DNA from: Sphingomonas aliaeris
GTDB lineage: Bacteria > Pseudomonadota > Alphaproteobacteria > Sphingomonadales > Sphingomonadaceae
Length of the DNA: 64,000 nucleotides
Direction: 5' to 3'
Assembly (NCBI RefSeq): GCF_016743815.1
Contig: NZ_CP061035.1
Coordinates: 3,040,501-3,104,500, forward strand
A program made the position numbers and the translations under genes. The notes under the pieces were generated by a model. It was not told the DNA's origin, ran no database searches, and worked only from the letters and a program-made list of their open reading frames with translations. This document shows positions 10,050 to 18,945 of the stretch, in pieces (within the stretch, counting starts at the first letter, position 1; every line of letters starts with the position of its first letter).

Positions 10050-10255
10050 TTCGCGCGGAGGCGCGGAGACGCGGGGGAGGAAGAAGATCGTTCACGCGAA
10101 GGCGCGAAGCCGCGAAGGCGGTTTAGCCCGTGGCGACGTCTCGGCGCCGCGGCATCTCGTTCGCCCCGCGGCCGACCGGAATAAACAAGCTGCTGACGCA
10201 GAAGATCAGCAGCCGGCGGCGCGACACTCTTCGCGTCTTCGCGCCTTCGCGTGAA
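10050..10255. repeat. GC-rich inverted/direct repeat element
   Basis: A 27-bp unit at 10091-10117 (TTCACGCGAAGGCGCGAAG...) recurs in inverted orientation at 10229-10255 with one mismatch. A diverged direct copy precedes it at about 10050-10077 (TTCGCGCGGAGGCGCGGAG...). The arms are about 110 bp apart, so the transcript of either strand could fold into a long stem. Such GAAGGCGCGAAG-rich intergenic units occur repeatedly in sphingomonad genomes and look like REP/MITE-like repeats. No function can be read from the sequence. Confidence 0.7.
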
Positions 10256-10390
10256 CCGACCTTCTTTTCTGTCTTGAGTGTTTGCCGCTCCGGACGAGCC
10301 ATTTCTCGACCAGCGATCTGACGTCGCGCCGCGAAGTGTTACTTGCCGGCCCGCCCCCTCTACCATTTGCCGAACGTGGCGAATGGTCCC

Positions 10391-10409
10391 CCTCCCCGTT
10401 TCGGGGAGG
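10391..10409 (-). terminator. Hairpin downstream of yebC (terminator-like)
   Basis: CCTCCCCG-TTT-CGGGGAGG is a perfect 8-bp stem with a 3-nt loop, 10 bp beyond the yebC stop. There is no U-tract on the minus strand, so this may be a weak or Rho-assisted terminator or simply a transcript-stabilising hairpin. Confidence 0.4.
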
Positions 10410-10419
10410 ATCGGGTCGA

Positions 10420-11163
10420 TCAACCGAGCTTCTCCATCACCTCGTCGGAGATTTCGTAATTGCCCCAGACGGTCTGGACGTCGTCGTCGTCGTCCAACGA
10501 ATCGAGCAGCTTGAACAGGGTCGCCGCGTCGCCTTCGGATACGTCGACCATGATCTGCGGGCGCCAGGCGAGCTTCGCGCCATCGGGTTCGCCGAGCACC
10601 GGGGTCAGCGCCTTGACGACTTCGTGCAGGCTTTCGTTCGAGGTCCAGATTTCGTGACCGTCCTCGCTGGACGTCACGTCCTCTGCGCCGGCCTCAAGTG
10701 CCGCCTCGAACACCGTGTCGGCATCGCCGACGCTGGCCGGATAGTTGATCAGGCCGAGACGATCGAAGGCGTGGCTGACGGAGCCGCCCGCGCCCAGATT
10801 GCCGCCATTCTTGGCGACCGCGGTGCGGACGTTGGTCGCGGTGCGGTTGCGATTGTCGGTCAGCGCCTCGATGATCAGCGACACGCCGCCGGGGCCGAAG
10901 CCTTCGTAGCGGATTTCCTCGTACGTTTCCGCATCGCCGCGGCTCGCCTTGTCGATCGAGCGCTGGATATTGTCCTTCGGCAGCGAGGCGGCCTTGGCGG
11001 CGTTGACCGCCATGCGCAGGCGTGGGTTCATGTCCGGATCGGGCAGGCCCATCTTGGCCGCGACGGTGATTTCGCGGCTGAGCTTGGAGAAGAGCGACGA
11101 GCGCTTCTTATCCTGCGCACCCTTGCGGTGCATGATGTTCTTGAACTTGGAATGGCCTGCCAT
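10420..11163 (-). CDS. yebC: YebC/PmpR/TACO1-family protein
   Basis: Family members promote translation of difficult sequences such as polyproline stretches, and some have been described as transcriptional regulators. The start [23 protein letters not shown] and the segment [14 protein letters not shown] are signatures, as is the central [24 protein letters not shown]. The C-terminal part ends [20 protein letters not shown]. At 247 residues it is full length. It is next to the ruv cluster, as in many proteobacteria, but separated here by a repeat-filled spacer. Confidence 0.96.
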   Translation of the reverse strand: MAGHSKFKNIMHRKGAQDKKRSSLFSKLSREITVAAKMGLPDPDMNPRLRMAVNAAKAASLPKDNIQRSIDKASRGDAETYEEIRYEGFGPGGVSLIIEALTDNRNRTATNVRTAVAKNGGNLGAGGSVSHAFDRLGLINYPASVGDADTVFEAALEAGAEDVTSSEDGHEIWTSNESLHEVVKALTPVLGEPDGAKLAWRPQIMVDVSEGDAATLFKLLDSLDDDDDVQTVWGNYEISDEVMEKLG

Positions 11164-11207
11164 GAAACTCTCTTCGGCTACTATGTCGCTGTCGTCGCGG
11201 CGCGCTT

Positions 11208-11363
11208 CTAGCGCTTGACGGGCGCGGATGCCAAGCGGTCGATCTTCGCCTCCAGCCGGGACAGCCGATCGATCACTTCCGCGTCGAGCTTGTCGTGCAG
11301 CCGTTGGGCGAGATTGGATATCCGGTGATCCTTGTACGGCGTGTTCTGCACGCGGTTAGTCAC
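11208..11363 (-). CDS. Small hypothetical protein (51 aa)
   Basis: A short open frame upstream of yebC on the same strand, from a GTG at 11363 to a TAG at 11208. It encodes a charged helical peptide with the segments [21 protein letters not shown] and [17 protein letters not shown]. Heptad-like spacing suggests a short coiled coil. The composition looks like a real protein and not like a shadow of another frame, and no other gene occupies the region. The ribosome-binding site is weak. I do not recognise a named family. Confidence 0.45.
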   Translation of the reverse strand: MTNRVQNTPYKDHRISNLAQRLHDKLDAEVIDRLSRLEAKIDRLASAPVKR

Positions 11364-11391
11364 CTGCGATCATCGGGCTTGCTGTGCATTT

Positions 11392-11488
11392 CGTCATCCC
11401 CGCGCAGGCGGGGATCCATAGTCGCCGCAATTCGTAATCAACTTACTGGCCACGGTGCGTATAGATTCCCGCCTGCGCGGGAATGACG
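11392..11488. repeat. Intergenic inverted repeat (CCCCGCGCAGGCGGGGAT type)
   Basis: CGTCATCCCCGCGCAGGCGGGGATC at 11392-11416 is answered by the inverted copy GATTCCCGCCTGCGCGGGAATGACG at 11464-11488. Each arm is itself palindromic (CCCCGC..GCGGGG). This is a widespread intergenic repeat in sphingomonads and other proteobacteria. It lies upstream of the small 51-aa gene and downstream of gapR. Confidence 0.75.
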
Positions 11489-11516
11489 AGGATAGTGTCA
11501 GGGGCCGACCCGCCCC

Positions 11517-11783
11517 TTAGATCATACCCAGCGCTTGCAGGTACGTCTCCAGGATCATCTCTTCTTCCTGATACTCGTCCTTCTTTTTCTTGCGGATCGC
11601 CAGGATCTTGCGGATCGCCTTGGTGTCGTAGCCACGGCTCTTCGCCTCGGCCATCACGTCCTTGATGTCGTCGCTGATGCCCTTTTTCTCTTCTTCCAGA
11701 CGCTCGGCCCGTTCGATCAACAGCCGCAATTCGTCGGCAGCGACGCGACCGCCGCCCATGCCTTCCCCACGCTCTTCACTCAT
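11517..11783 (-). CDS. gapR: GapR-family DNA-binding protein (DUF2312)
   Basis: Small nucleoid-associated protein. In Caulobacter GapR binds overtwisted AT-rich DNA and helps topoisomerases ahead of replication forks. The 88 residues are almost entirely helical and highly charged: [35 protein letters not shown], then the signature [27 protein letters not shown], then [10 protein letters not shown]. The family match is strong; function is transferred from the family. Start chosen at 11783; [11 protein letters not shown] eight residues in is an alternative. Confidence 0.92.
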   Translation of the reverse strand: MSEERGEGMGGGRVAADELRLLIERAERLEEEKKGISDDIKDVMAEAKSRGYDTKAIRKILAIRKKKKDEYQEEEMILETYLQALGMI

Positions 11784-11878
11784 GTATCAAATCCCCAGCT
11801 GATCGGCGCCCGCGTCGCACGATGCGGCAGGCGGCAAGCTGGTGCGCGTCTATGGAAGCCGCGCGCTTCGATCAATTG

Positions 11879-13216
11879 CTATCTCGGTCCGGCGACCGCG
11901 ATGACGCCGCGGTGCATCACGAAATCCATTCGCTCCAGCGCGCGGACATCGTCGAGCGGCGAGGCGGCGACCGCGATGATGTCGGCGGTCTTGCCGATCT
12001 CGATCGTGCCGACGTCGCTGCGGCCGAGCAGGTCGGCGGCAGCGACCGTCGCGGTGCGGATCGCCTGCATCGGCGTCATCCCCGACGCGACGAGCAGGGC
12101 GAATTCCTGCGCGTTATCGCCGTGCCGCGACACGCCCGTGTCGGTGCCGAACGCGACCTTGACCCCCGCCGCGATCGCCCGCTGGTGGCTGGCGCGCATC
12201 GCCGCCGCCGCGGCTTCCGCCTTCGGAATCGTGGCTGGTGGCAGCGCGCCGCCGCGCGCCTGCGCCAAAGCAGCGACGGGGGCCATTTCGGTCGGCACGA
12301 GATATGCGCCCCTGGCCTTGAACAAAGCGATCGTCTCGTCGTCGAGGAACGTGCCGTGCTCGATCAGAATCGACCCCGGCATTCAATGCCGCCTTGGTTC
12401 CTTCTGCCGCATGACTGTGCGCGGCGGCCTTGCGGCCCAATGCGTGCGCGGTATCGACGATCGCCTTCATCTCCTCCGGCGTCATCGCGCGGCCGAGGCC
12501 ACCCGCGACGTTCGACAGCACGCCGCCCGTCGCGGCGAACTTGATCACCTTCGCCCCCAGCCCGACCTGCGCGCGCACCGCGCGGCGGCAATCGTCGGGA
12601 CCATCGCACAGGTTGATGTCCGCCTTGTGCACCGCGTCCGCGAATTCCTCGGCCAAGCCGTTGGCGGAATCGCCGTGACCGCCGGTGACCGACATCATGC
12701 GGCCGGCATTGGTGATCGACGGCCCCTCCAGCTCACCACGGTCGATCGCGTCGCGCAGCGCACGGATGCCGCGCGGGTCACCGCCGAGATCGCGCACCGA
12801 GGTGAAGCCGGCCTGCAACGTGACCTTCGCATTGACGGCCGCGGTCATCATATCGTCGAACCGGTCGCGGGTCAGCGCCTCCAGCCGGCTGCGCATCGGG
12901 TCTCCACCGATGCCCCACAGATGCACGTGCATATCGATCAGGCCCGGCAGGACGAACTGCCGAGACAGATCGACCAGGGCCGCGCCGGATTCGGGGGTGC
13001 GAAGCCGTCGCGAATCTCGGCGATCGTGCCGTCGCGGACGATGATCGTGCTGTTGCCGCGCGGTTTCTGGCCGGGTTTGTCGAGCAGGGTGCCCGCGTGG
13101 ATGTACGTTACCTTGGTCGCGACCGGCTGCGCCGTACGTGCAGGCGCGGGCGGCGTTTGGGCGAAAGCCGCGCTGCCAGCGAGCAAGGCGACCGGTGCGA
13201 CCCAGCGTAACGTCAT
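11879..13216 (-). pseudogene. Secreted metal-dependent amidohydrolase, two frameshifts
   Basis: Would encode a periplasmic amidohydrolase of the Xaa-Pro-dipeptidase/imidazolonepropionase-like group, with signal peptide MTLRWVAPVALLAGSAAFAQ. Metal and catalytic motifs are all present but spread over three frames. HVH is in LIDMHVHLWG, Lys in GAKVIKFAATGG, His in AAAHSHAAEGTKAA and SIEHG, and Asp in VAFGTDTGVSRHG. The first break is a G5 run at 12993-12997 that needs six G. The second is an extra base at about 12366. With both repaired the protein is continuous over about 445 codons. Either two consensus errors or a recently broken gene would explain this; the substrate is unknown. Confidence 0.82.
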
Positions 13217-13265
13217 GATATCTCTCCCCTGTTGCAGGATGGTGTCGCGCGGACGGGGAAGAGGG

Positions 13266-13565
13266 TCAAGCGGGGTTCTTTTTCATACTTTCGGCCATGC
13301 GGGCGAGCTGTTCGGGAGTCGCCTCATCCTGATGCTGGGCCTTCCACTGGGCATAGGGCATGCCGTAGATCGTCTCGCGCGCCTCGTCCTTGGTGAGCGC
13401 GCCGCCGCTCGCTTCCTGCGTCCAGTCGGACAGGCAATTGCGGCAGAAACCGGCGAGCCCCATAAGGTCGATATTCTGCGCATCGTCGCGGTGGCGCAGG
13501 TGCAGGACCAGACGACGGAAGGCAGCGGCCGCGACCGCGTCGTCAAGGGCTTCTAACTGCGACAT
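13266..13565 (-). CDS. DUF1244 domain protein
   Basis: 99-residue soluble protein starting MSQLEALDDAVAAAAFRRLVLHL. The DUF1244 signature is the CxxC-containing stretch LMGLAGFCRNCLSDWTQEA, followed by the conserved MPYAQWKAQHQ near the C-terminus. The two cysteines could bind metal or form a redox pair. The ATG at 13565 is preferred over upstream in-frame codons, which would extend into the promoter region shared with the divergent pyk. Function is unknown. Confidence 0.88.
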   Translation of the reverse strand: MSQLEALDDAVAAAAFRRLVLHLRHRDDAQNIDLMGLAGFCRNCLSDWTQEASGGALTKDEARETIYGMPYAQWKAQHQDEATPEQLARMAESMKKNPA

Positions 13566-13636
13566 TTGTATATTCTCCCGGTTGATCGATCGGAGATAGC
13601 CTTTAGAGCCGGGGCTGCAAGGCAAAGGACTTCGAC

Positions 13637-15091
13637 ATGACCAAGGCCATCAGCCCGCGATCGCGCAAGGTGCGCGTTCTCGCCACGCTCGGCCCCGCCA
13701 GCAATTCGGTCGAGATGATCGGCAAGCTGTTCGAAGCCGGGGCGGATGCGTTCCGCGTCAACATGAGCCACGGCGATCAGGAATCGAAAGTCGCGGTGAT
13801 CCAGGCGATCCGGTCGCTGGAAAAGAAATACGGGCGGCCGACCACGATCCTGGCGGATCTGCAGGGGCCGAAGCTGCGCGTCGGGCGGTTTGCCGACGGC
13901 CGGGTCGAACTGGTCACCGGGGCGCTGTTCCGGCTGGACCGCGATCCCGCCCCGGGCGATGCGACGCGCGTCGAGCTGCCGCACCGCGAGATCTTCCAGG
14001 CGATCGAGATCGGTGCGCGGCTGTTGCTGGATGACGGCAAGCTGGTGCTGCGCGTCGAGGATCACGGGCCGGATCATATCGTCGCGCGGATCGAGGTCGG
14101 CGGGATGCTGAGCAACAACAAGGGGCTGAACGTGCCCGACGTGGTCGTGCCAATGGCGGCGCTGACGACGAAGGACCGTAGCGACCTGGCCTTTGCGATC
14201 GACCAGGGGGTGGACTGGATCGCGCTGTCGTTCGTGCAGCGGCCGGAGGATCTGGCCGAGGCACGGACGCTGATCCGCGGCAAGGCGGCGTTGCTCGCCA
14301 AGATCGAGAAGCCGTCCGCGATCGACCGGCTGGAGGAGATCATCGAGCAGTGCGACGGCGTGATGGTCGCGCGTGGCGATCTGGGCGTGGAACTGCCGCC
14401 GCAGACGGTGCCGCCGTTGCAGAAGCGGATCGTCGAGGTGTCGCGCCGGCTGGGCCGCCCGGTGGTGGTGGCGACGCAGATGCTGGAATCGATGATCACG
14501 TCCCCCTCCCCCACGCGCGCCGAAGTGTCCGACGTGGCGACGGCGATCTATGACGGGGCGGATGCGATCATGCTGTCGGCGGAAAGTGCCGCGGGTGCGT
14601 GGCCGATCGAATCGGTCGCGATGATGAATTCGATCGGCAATGCGGTGGAGAGCGATCCGACGCACGGCGACCGCGTGCACTTCACGATCACGCGCGCCGA
14701 CCCGACGACGTCCGACGCGCTGGCCGAAGCCGCGAAGACGATCGCGGCGACGATCGGGGCGAAGGCGATCGTGTGTTTCACCACGTCCGGTTCGACCGCG
14801 CGGCGCGTCGCGCGCGAACGGCCCGGCGTGCCGCTGATGGTGCTGACGCCGAAGATCGAGACGGCGCGGCGGCTGGGGCTGTTGTGGGGCACGCATGCGG
14901 TGCACACGAAGGACGTGGAATCGTTCGAGGAAATGGTCGCCAAGGCCAAGCGCATGGCACTGCGTCACCGGCTGGCCGAGGCGGGCGACAGCATCATCGT
15001 GATCGCCGGCGTCCCGTTCCGCACGCCGGGATCGACCAACGTGCTGCACGTCGTCCGCCTGCTGGGCGACGAATTGAAGGATTATACCTGA
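13637..15091 (+). CDS. pyk: Pyruvate kinase
   Basis: Converts PEP and ADP to pyruvate and ATP in lower glycolysis and the Entner-Doudoroff pathway. Landmarks in order are VLATLGPASNS, VNMSHGD, ILADLQGPKLRVG, the active-site segment KIEKPSAIDRLEEII, the signature GVMVARGDLGVELPPQ, ATQMLESM, and a C-terminal allosteric domain starting near residue 350. The 484-residue length is typical. The stop codon overlaps the convergent VapC-type gene by 10 bp. A 71-bp divergent spacer separates it from DUF1244. Confidence 0.97.
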   Translation: MTKAISPRSRKVRVLATLGPASNSVEMIGKLFEAGADAFRVNMSHGDQESKVAVIQAIRSLEKKYGRPTTILADLQGPKLRVGRFADGRVELVTGALFRLDRDPAPGDATRVELPHREIFQAIEIGARLLLDDGKLVLRVEDHGPDHIVARIEVGGMLSNNKGLNVPDVVVPMAALTTKDRSDLAFAIDQGVDWIALSFVQRPEDLAEARTLIRGKAALLAKIEKPSAIDRLEEIIEQCDGVMVARGDLGVELPPQTVPPLQKRIVEVSRRLGRPVVVATQMLESMITSPSPTRAEVSDVATAIYDGADAIMLSAESAAGAWPIESVAMMNSIGNAVESDPTHGDRVHFTITRADPTTSDALAEAAKTIAATIGAKAIVCFTTSGSTARRVARERPGVPLMVLTPKIETARRLGLLWGTHAVHTKDVESFEEMVAKAKRMALRHRLAEAGDSIIVIAGVPFRTPGSTNVLHVVRLLGDELKDYT

Positions 15092-15477
15092 ACCGTCAGC
15101 GGGTGGCCGAGGAGCTTACGATCCCTGGTCATCAATCGTGCGCCGAGACGATACGCATGGACGAGCAGCATCTCGTCGAACGGGTCCTTGTGCGGAATCG
15201 GCGGATCGACGCGCAGGATGCAGTCTGACGGTTCGAGCGGCGCCATCGCGAAGTCGTTCGCCATCGCAAAACTCAATGCGGTATCGGGATCGATACTCTC
15301 CTTTTCGCGCCGCTTCGGGTCGTAGGCGTGCCACTTCACCCGCAATTCCCAGATGCTGATGGCGGAGACGATCAACGGCTCGGTCCGGCGTTCCAGCGCA
15401 AGGAATTCGCGCTTGGTAATCTTGTCGGGCAGCGTCGCCAACCAAACGAGGAAATGCGTGTCCAGCAGGATCTTCAC
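15082..15477 (-). CDS. PIN-domain toxin, VapC type
   Basis: 131-residue PIN-fold ribonuclease, toxin of a type II toxin-antitoxin pair. The first acidic residue is in KILLDTHFLVWLA, the second in VSAISIWELRVK, then DPFDEMLLVHA and the late acidic pair in LMTRDRKLLG; these form the usual metal-binding quartet. The start is a GTG at 15477 overlapping the antitoxin stop (GTGA), so translation is coupled. Its 3' end runs 10 bp into the convergent pyk gene. PIN toxins cut tRNA or rRNA; the target here is unknown. Confidence 0.9.
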   Translation of the reverse strand: MKILLDTHFLVWLATLPDKITKREFLALERRTEPLIVSAISIWELRVKWHAYDPKRREKESIDPDTALSFAMANDFAMAPLEPSDCILRVDPPIPHKDPFDEMLLVHAYRLGARLMTRDRKLLGHPLTVQV

Positions 15478-15776
15478 GAGCGATTTGGGTCCCAATCGTC
15501 GTCCAGCCCCATCACTGCGCGACTGAAAGCGGGATCGTCAAAGCGTTCCTGCCAACCGTCCTCCAGTTCGACTTTGTCCAGCCCCAACTCCTTGCGCACG
15601 CGCGCCATTCGCTCCCAATCCAGACCACCGGGCGTGTCGGGGAGCGTTGAAACTTTGGGTGGCCCGAGTTCAGCGACGGGCTTGCCGTTCTTCGTGATCG
15701 TAACGCGCTCGCCTCGCTCCGCGGCTTCGAGGGCGTGGGCGAAATTGGCGCGGGCTTCTCGGACGGACATTTCCAT
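15474..15776 (-). CDS. Phd/YefM-type antitoxin
   Basis: 100 residues starting MEMSVREARANFAHALEAAERGERVTITKNGKPVAEL, which is the Phd/YefM DNA-binding fold. The C-terminal half (DWERMARVRKELGLDKVELEDGW) is acidic and would neutralise the PIN toxin. It overlaps the toxin start by 4 bp. A near-perfect palindrome 11 bp upstream is the likely autoregulatory operator. Confidence 0.9.
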   Translation of the reverse strand: MEMSVREARANFAHALEAAERGERVTITKNGKPVAELGPPKVSTLPDTPGGLDWERMARVRKELGLDKVELEDGWQERFDDPAFSRAVMGLDDDWDPNRS

Positions 15777-15786
15777 GATGGCGGCT

Positions 15787-15813
15787 CCTGTGTGTACGCG
15801 GTGTACACGCAGG
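15787..15813. promoter_or_regulatory. Palindromic operator of the Phd/VapC pair
   Basis: CCTGTGTGTAC-GCGGT-GTACACGCAGG is an 11-bp inverted repeat with one mismatch and a 5-bp centre, just upstream of the antitoxin ATG. Phd-family antitoxins bind such palindromes to repress their own operon, so this is the probable binding site. Assigned from position and symmetry only. Confidence 0.6.
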
Positions 15814-15820
15814 TGCCGGG

Positions 15821-16435
15821 TCAGGCAAGGATGCCGATTTCCCTCAAGTCGCCGCGCAACGTGTCGGCATCGGTGAACAGCAGTCCCTTCATGCCGACAG
15901 CCTCCGCACCGGCGACGTTATCGGCGCGGTCGTCGACGAACACGGCATTGGCGGCTTCCAGACCGAACCGGCTAAGCGCGAGGCGGTAGATTTCGGGTTC
16001 CGGCTTCAGCAGCTTCTCGTCACCGGAAACGACGATGCCGCGGAAGCGGTCGAACATCTTCGCCTCTCGCTCGCGGAACGGCGCCCAGAATTCGCCGGAA
16101 AAATTGGTGATCGCGTAGAGCGGCACGCCGGCCGCATCCAGATCGTCAACCAGGGCCGACATGCCTGGCATCATGCCGGTGATGCTGTCGCTGAAATGCG
16201 ATCCCCAGCGCAGGATATTGTCCGCGTGATGGGGGTGTGCCGCGATCAGCTCGGCGGAGGTTTCCGCGAACGGTCGTCCGGCGTCATGCTGGAAATGCCA
16301 GTCGAGGCTGACGATGTCGCGCAGGAAAGCATCAAGCGCCCGATCCTCGGGGATCAGGCGCTCGTACAGAACCCTGGGGTTCCACGCGTAGAGGACGTTG
16401 CCGACGTCAAAAACGACGGCAGACGGCCGGGGCAA
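15821..16435 (-). CDS. HAD-superfamily hydrolase (YihX-like, subfamily IA)
   Basis: 204-residue HAD phosphatase. Motif I is VVFDVGNVLYAW (nucleophile Asp, with Gly-Asn-Val as in YihX). Motif II is YAITNFSGEF, the motif III Lys is in SGDEKLLKPEPEIYRLAL, and motif IV is FVDDRADNVAGAEAVG. A four-helix cap lies between motifs I and II. E. coli YihX dephosphorylates glucose-1-phosphate; the substrate here is not determined. It ends 2 bp from rpmJ on the same strand. Confidence 0.9.
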   Translation of the reverse strand: MPRPSAVVFDVGNVLYAWNPRVLYERLIPEDRALDAFLRDIVSLDWHFQHDAGRPFAETSAELIAAHPHHADNILRWGSHFSDSITGMMPGMSALVDDLDAAGVPLYAITNFSGEFWAPFREREAKMFDRFRGIVVSGDEKLLKPEPEIYRLALSRFGLEAANAVFVDDRADNVAGAEAVGMKGLLFTDADTLRGDLREIGILA

Positions 16436-16437
16436 AA

Positions 16438-16563
16438 TCAGCCCTGGCGTGCCTTGAAGCGACGATTGGTCTTGTTGATCACGTACGTGCGGCCGCGACG
16501 ACGGATCACGCGGTTGTCGCGATGACGGTCCTTGAGGGACTTGAGGCTGTTACGAATCTTCAT
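16438..16563 (-). CDS. rpmJ: 50S ribosomal protein bL36 (zinc-free type)
   Basis: 41-residue basic protein [19 protein letters not shown]...[13 protein letters not shown]. It lacks all zinc-binding cysteines and histidine, so it is the C-minus (YkgO-like) form, which is the normal bL36 of many alphaproteobacteria. It binds 23S rRNA in the large subunit. It lies immediately upstream of the HAD phosphatase gene on the same strand. Confidence 0.97.
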   Translation of the reverse strand: MKIRNSLKSLKDRHRDNRVIRRRGRTYVINKTNRRFKARQG

Positions 16564-16726
16564 GTTCGAAAATCGCTTCTTGATTCTGGTGTTCGGAAAA
16601 TGAGGGCTGCGCCTATCTTCGGGGGCTTCCCAAGTCAACCCGCGCACGCCATCGTGGAACCGCCACGGATCATCGTTCGTGGTCCAGCGTTACCCATACG
16701 CAACAATATGGTTCGGAGACGGAAGC

Positions 16727-17338
16727 GTGATCAAGGCAGCATTTGGATTGGTGATCGTCGGTGCGGCGCTCAGCGGTTGCACGACGCCGATGGTGAACGG
16801 CCCCGTCGATGTCACGCGCTTCCATCTCGGCGCCCCGCTGGAGCGCGGTAGCGTCAAGGTTGAACCCTTGCCCGGCGGCGCCTCCGCCAGCATCGAATTC
16901 CAGACCTATGCCGCGGCGGTCGATACGCAATTGCTGTCGGTCGGCTATACGGCCCCGGCGATCGGCGCGCCGGCGCAATATCTTGCTGTAGTGAGCTTTA
17001 CGCGGACGTCGCGCGACATCGGCCCTGAGCGGTCGCCGGTATCGATCGGCCTTGGCGGCGGAGTCGGCGGCGGCGGGTATCGCGGGGGCGGCGTCGGCGT
17101 TGGCGGCGGAATTTCCTTCCCGATCGGCCGGCCGAAAACGCGCGAGCTGATCGCGACCGAACTGGGCGTGCAGATCCGCCGGCGCAGCGACGGCACGGTG
17201 ATCTGGGAAGGTCGCGCACAGACCGTCGCCGACGTGCGGGCTCCCGCCGCGGTTGCCGCAAATTCGGCATCGAAACTCGCAAGTGCGCTGTTCCGGGGCT
17301 TTCCGGGCGAATCCGGCCGCACTATCACGGTGAAATGA
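16727..17338 (+). CDS. DUF4136-like lipoprotein
   Basis: 203-residue predicted lipoprotein. The GTG at 16727, preceded by GGAGACGGAAG, gives a lipoprotein signal with lipobox LSGC (AALSGCTTP). The mature part has a DUF4136-like layout: VTRFHLG at the start, then VGYTAPAIGAPAQYLAVVSFT, a strongly Gly-rich central linker (GLGGGVGGGGYRGGG), and a C-terminal strand region VQIRRRSDGTVIWEGRAQT. Probably outer-membrane attached; role unknown. It overlaps the next gene by 4 bp. Confidence 0.82.
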   Translation: MIKAAFGLVIVGAALSGCTTPMVNGPVDVTRFHLGAPLERGSVKVEPLPGGASASIEFQTYAAAVDTQLLSVGYTAPAIGAPAQYLAVVSFTRTSRDIGPERSPVSIGLGGGVGGGGYRGGGVGVGGGISFPIGRPKTRELIATELGVQIRRRSDGTVIWEGRAQTVADVRAPAAVAANSASKLASALFRGFPGESGRTITVK

Positions 17339-18466
17339 GCATCACAGTCAACGCCGCCTTCGATGGCGGCAATATCGAACTCGTCTCGATCGAAGGCGAT
17401 ACCGTCAACCTGACGATCCGCCGGGACAAGGGATCGGAATTCTTCCAGTGGTTCTACTTCCGCGTCGCCGGCCTGTCCGATCGCGCGGCAGGGACGCCGT
17501 TGAAGTTCCGAATCCTGAATGCGGGCAGAATCGGCGTATCCGGACGGCTGGCCGAACTACAAGACGCGCGCATCGACCGACCGAGTGAACTGGCGGATGA
17601 CCGATACGGGGTATGCGGACGGCATTCTGGAATGGGACTGGTCGGGCGAAGGCGACCTGGCCTGGTTCGCCTATTTCGCGCCCTATACTATGGAGCAGCA
17701 CGAGGCGCTGATCGCACGGATTGCCGGGCAGCCCGGCGTCACGCACCGCGAACTCGGCGTCTCGCTGGACGGGCAGGCGATCGATTGCCTGACGATCGGC
17801 AGCGGACCGAAGCCGGTCTGGCTCTATGCGCGGCAGCATCCCGGTGAATCGATGGCGGAATGGTGGATGGAAGGCGCGCTGGAGCGCCTGACCGACACGT
17901 CCGACCCGGTGACGCAGGCGCTGTTGCAGAAAGCCACGTTCCATGTCGTGCCGAACATGAACCCGGATGGCACGCGACGCGGCAATCTGCGGACCAATGC
18001 CGCGGGCGTGAATTTGAACCGCGAATGGCATGAACCCTCGCCCGAACGCAGCCCGGAAGTCCTGTGCGTGCGCGAAGCGATGGACGAGACCGGCGTCGCC
18101 TTCGCGATGGACGTGCATGGCGACGAGGCGATCCCGGCCAATTTCTTCGCCGGATTCGAGGGCATCCCCAATTGGTCGGATGCGAAGGGCGAGCAATTCT
18201 ACGATTTCGGTCGCAGGCTCGCCGCGCACACGCCCGATTTCCAGACGCAGATGGGCTATGGCAAGTCCGCACCGGGCAAGGCCAATCTGAGCATGTCGAC
18301 CAATCAGGTCGCCAACCGCTTCGGCGCCGTTTCGTTCACGCTGGAAATGCCGTTCAAGGATCACGACGCCAATCCCGATCTCGAATTCGGCTGGGGCGCG
18401 GAGCGGTCGAAGGCGCTGGCGCATTCGTGCCTGGAAGTGCTGGCCGAGGTGATCGACCAGATCTGA
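17335..18466 (+). pseudogene. Cytosolic M14-type carboxypeptidase, frameshifted
   Basis: Zinc carboxypeptidase of the bacterial cytosolic (PaCCP-like) M14 group. The N-terminal beta-sandwich domain begins MSITVNAAFDGGNIELVSIEGD and includes FFQWFYFRVAG. The catalytic domain has the zinc motif HPGES in [15 protein letters not shown], the third ligand in MDVHGDEA, and the catalytic Glu in FTLEMPFKD. The frame breaks at about 17527, where an extra A in GCGGGCAGAATCG separates FRILNAG from ESAYPDGW. Removing it restores one protein of about 376 residues. The stop overlaps the downstream GNAT start. A consensus error is as likely as true inactivation. Confidence 0.85.
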
Positions 18467-18945
18467 TGGAGATCCGCCGCGACGACCCCGCCGCGCCTTA
18501 TGTCGCCGGTCTACTTGCGCATCATCTGACGGAGTTGCGCGGGCATATGGCGGAATTCGCGTTCGCGTTGGATGCGACCGGATTGTCCGCGCCGGGGGTG
18601 ACGTTCTGGACCGCGTGGCGCGACGACGGTCTGGTCGGGTTCGTGGCGCTGAAGCAACTCGATCCCCGTCACGGCGAAGTGAAGTCGATGCGCGCCGCGC
18701 CGGAGGCCAGGGGCACCGGCGTCGGGCGCGCGTTGCTGAACCACGTCGTCGCGGAGGCAAGGACACGCGGATACGACCGGCTGAGCCTCGAAACCGGGAC
18801 GGCCGATCTGCATGCCCCCGCCGTCGCCTTGTATCGCAGCGCGGGCTTCATCGACACGGGCGCGTTTGCCGACTATCGCCCCAGTCTGCACAACCAGTTT
18901 CTCACCCTCCGCCTCCGGGAGTCCCGATGCCAACACTCGTCCTGA
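18466..18945 (+). CDS. GNAT-family N-acetyltransferase
   Basis: 159-residue acetyl-CoA-dependent acetyltransferase. The acetyl-CoA-binding motif A is [28 protein letters not shown], followed by motif [24 protein letters not shown]. The ATG overlaps the stop of the carboxypeptidase (TGATG), and the 3' end overlaps gpmA by 19 bp, so this is one compact operon. The substrate (amino group of a small molecule or protein) is not evident. Confidence 0.9.
   Translation: MEIRRDDPAAPYVAGLLAHHLTELRGHMAEFAFALDATGLSAPGVTFWTAWRDDGLVGFVALKQLDPRHGEVKSMRAAPEARGTGVGRALLNHVVAEARTRGYDRLSLETGTADLHAPAVALYRSAGFIDTGAFADYRPSLHNQFLTLRLRESRCQHSS

Larger units (their letters stand above)
10017..10419. other. 403-bp intergenic region between yebC and ruvC
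   Basis: No protein-coding gene is visible; the open frames here are arginine-rich shadows. The space is filled by a large inverted-repeat element (see 10050-10255) and, near the yebC end, a GC-rich hairpin. Nothing else was recognised. Confidence 0.6.

Noticed and set aside
13553..15049. 498-codon open frame opposite pyk
   Set aside because: Composition is His/Arg/Asp-rich and tracks the pyk codons in antisense; pyk is unambiguous on the other strand.
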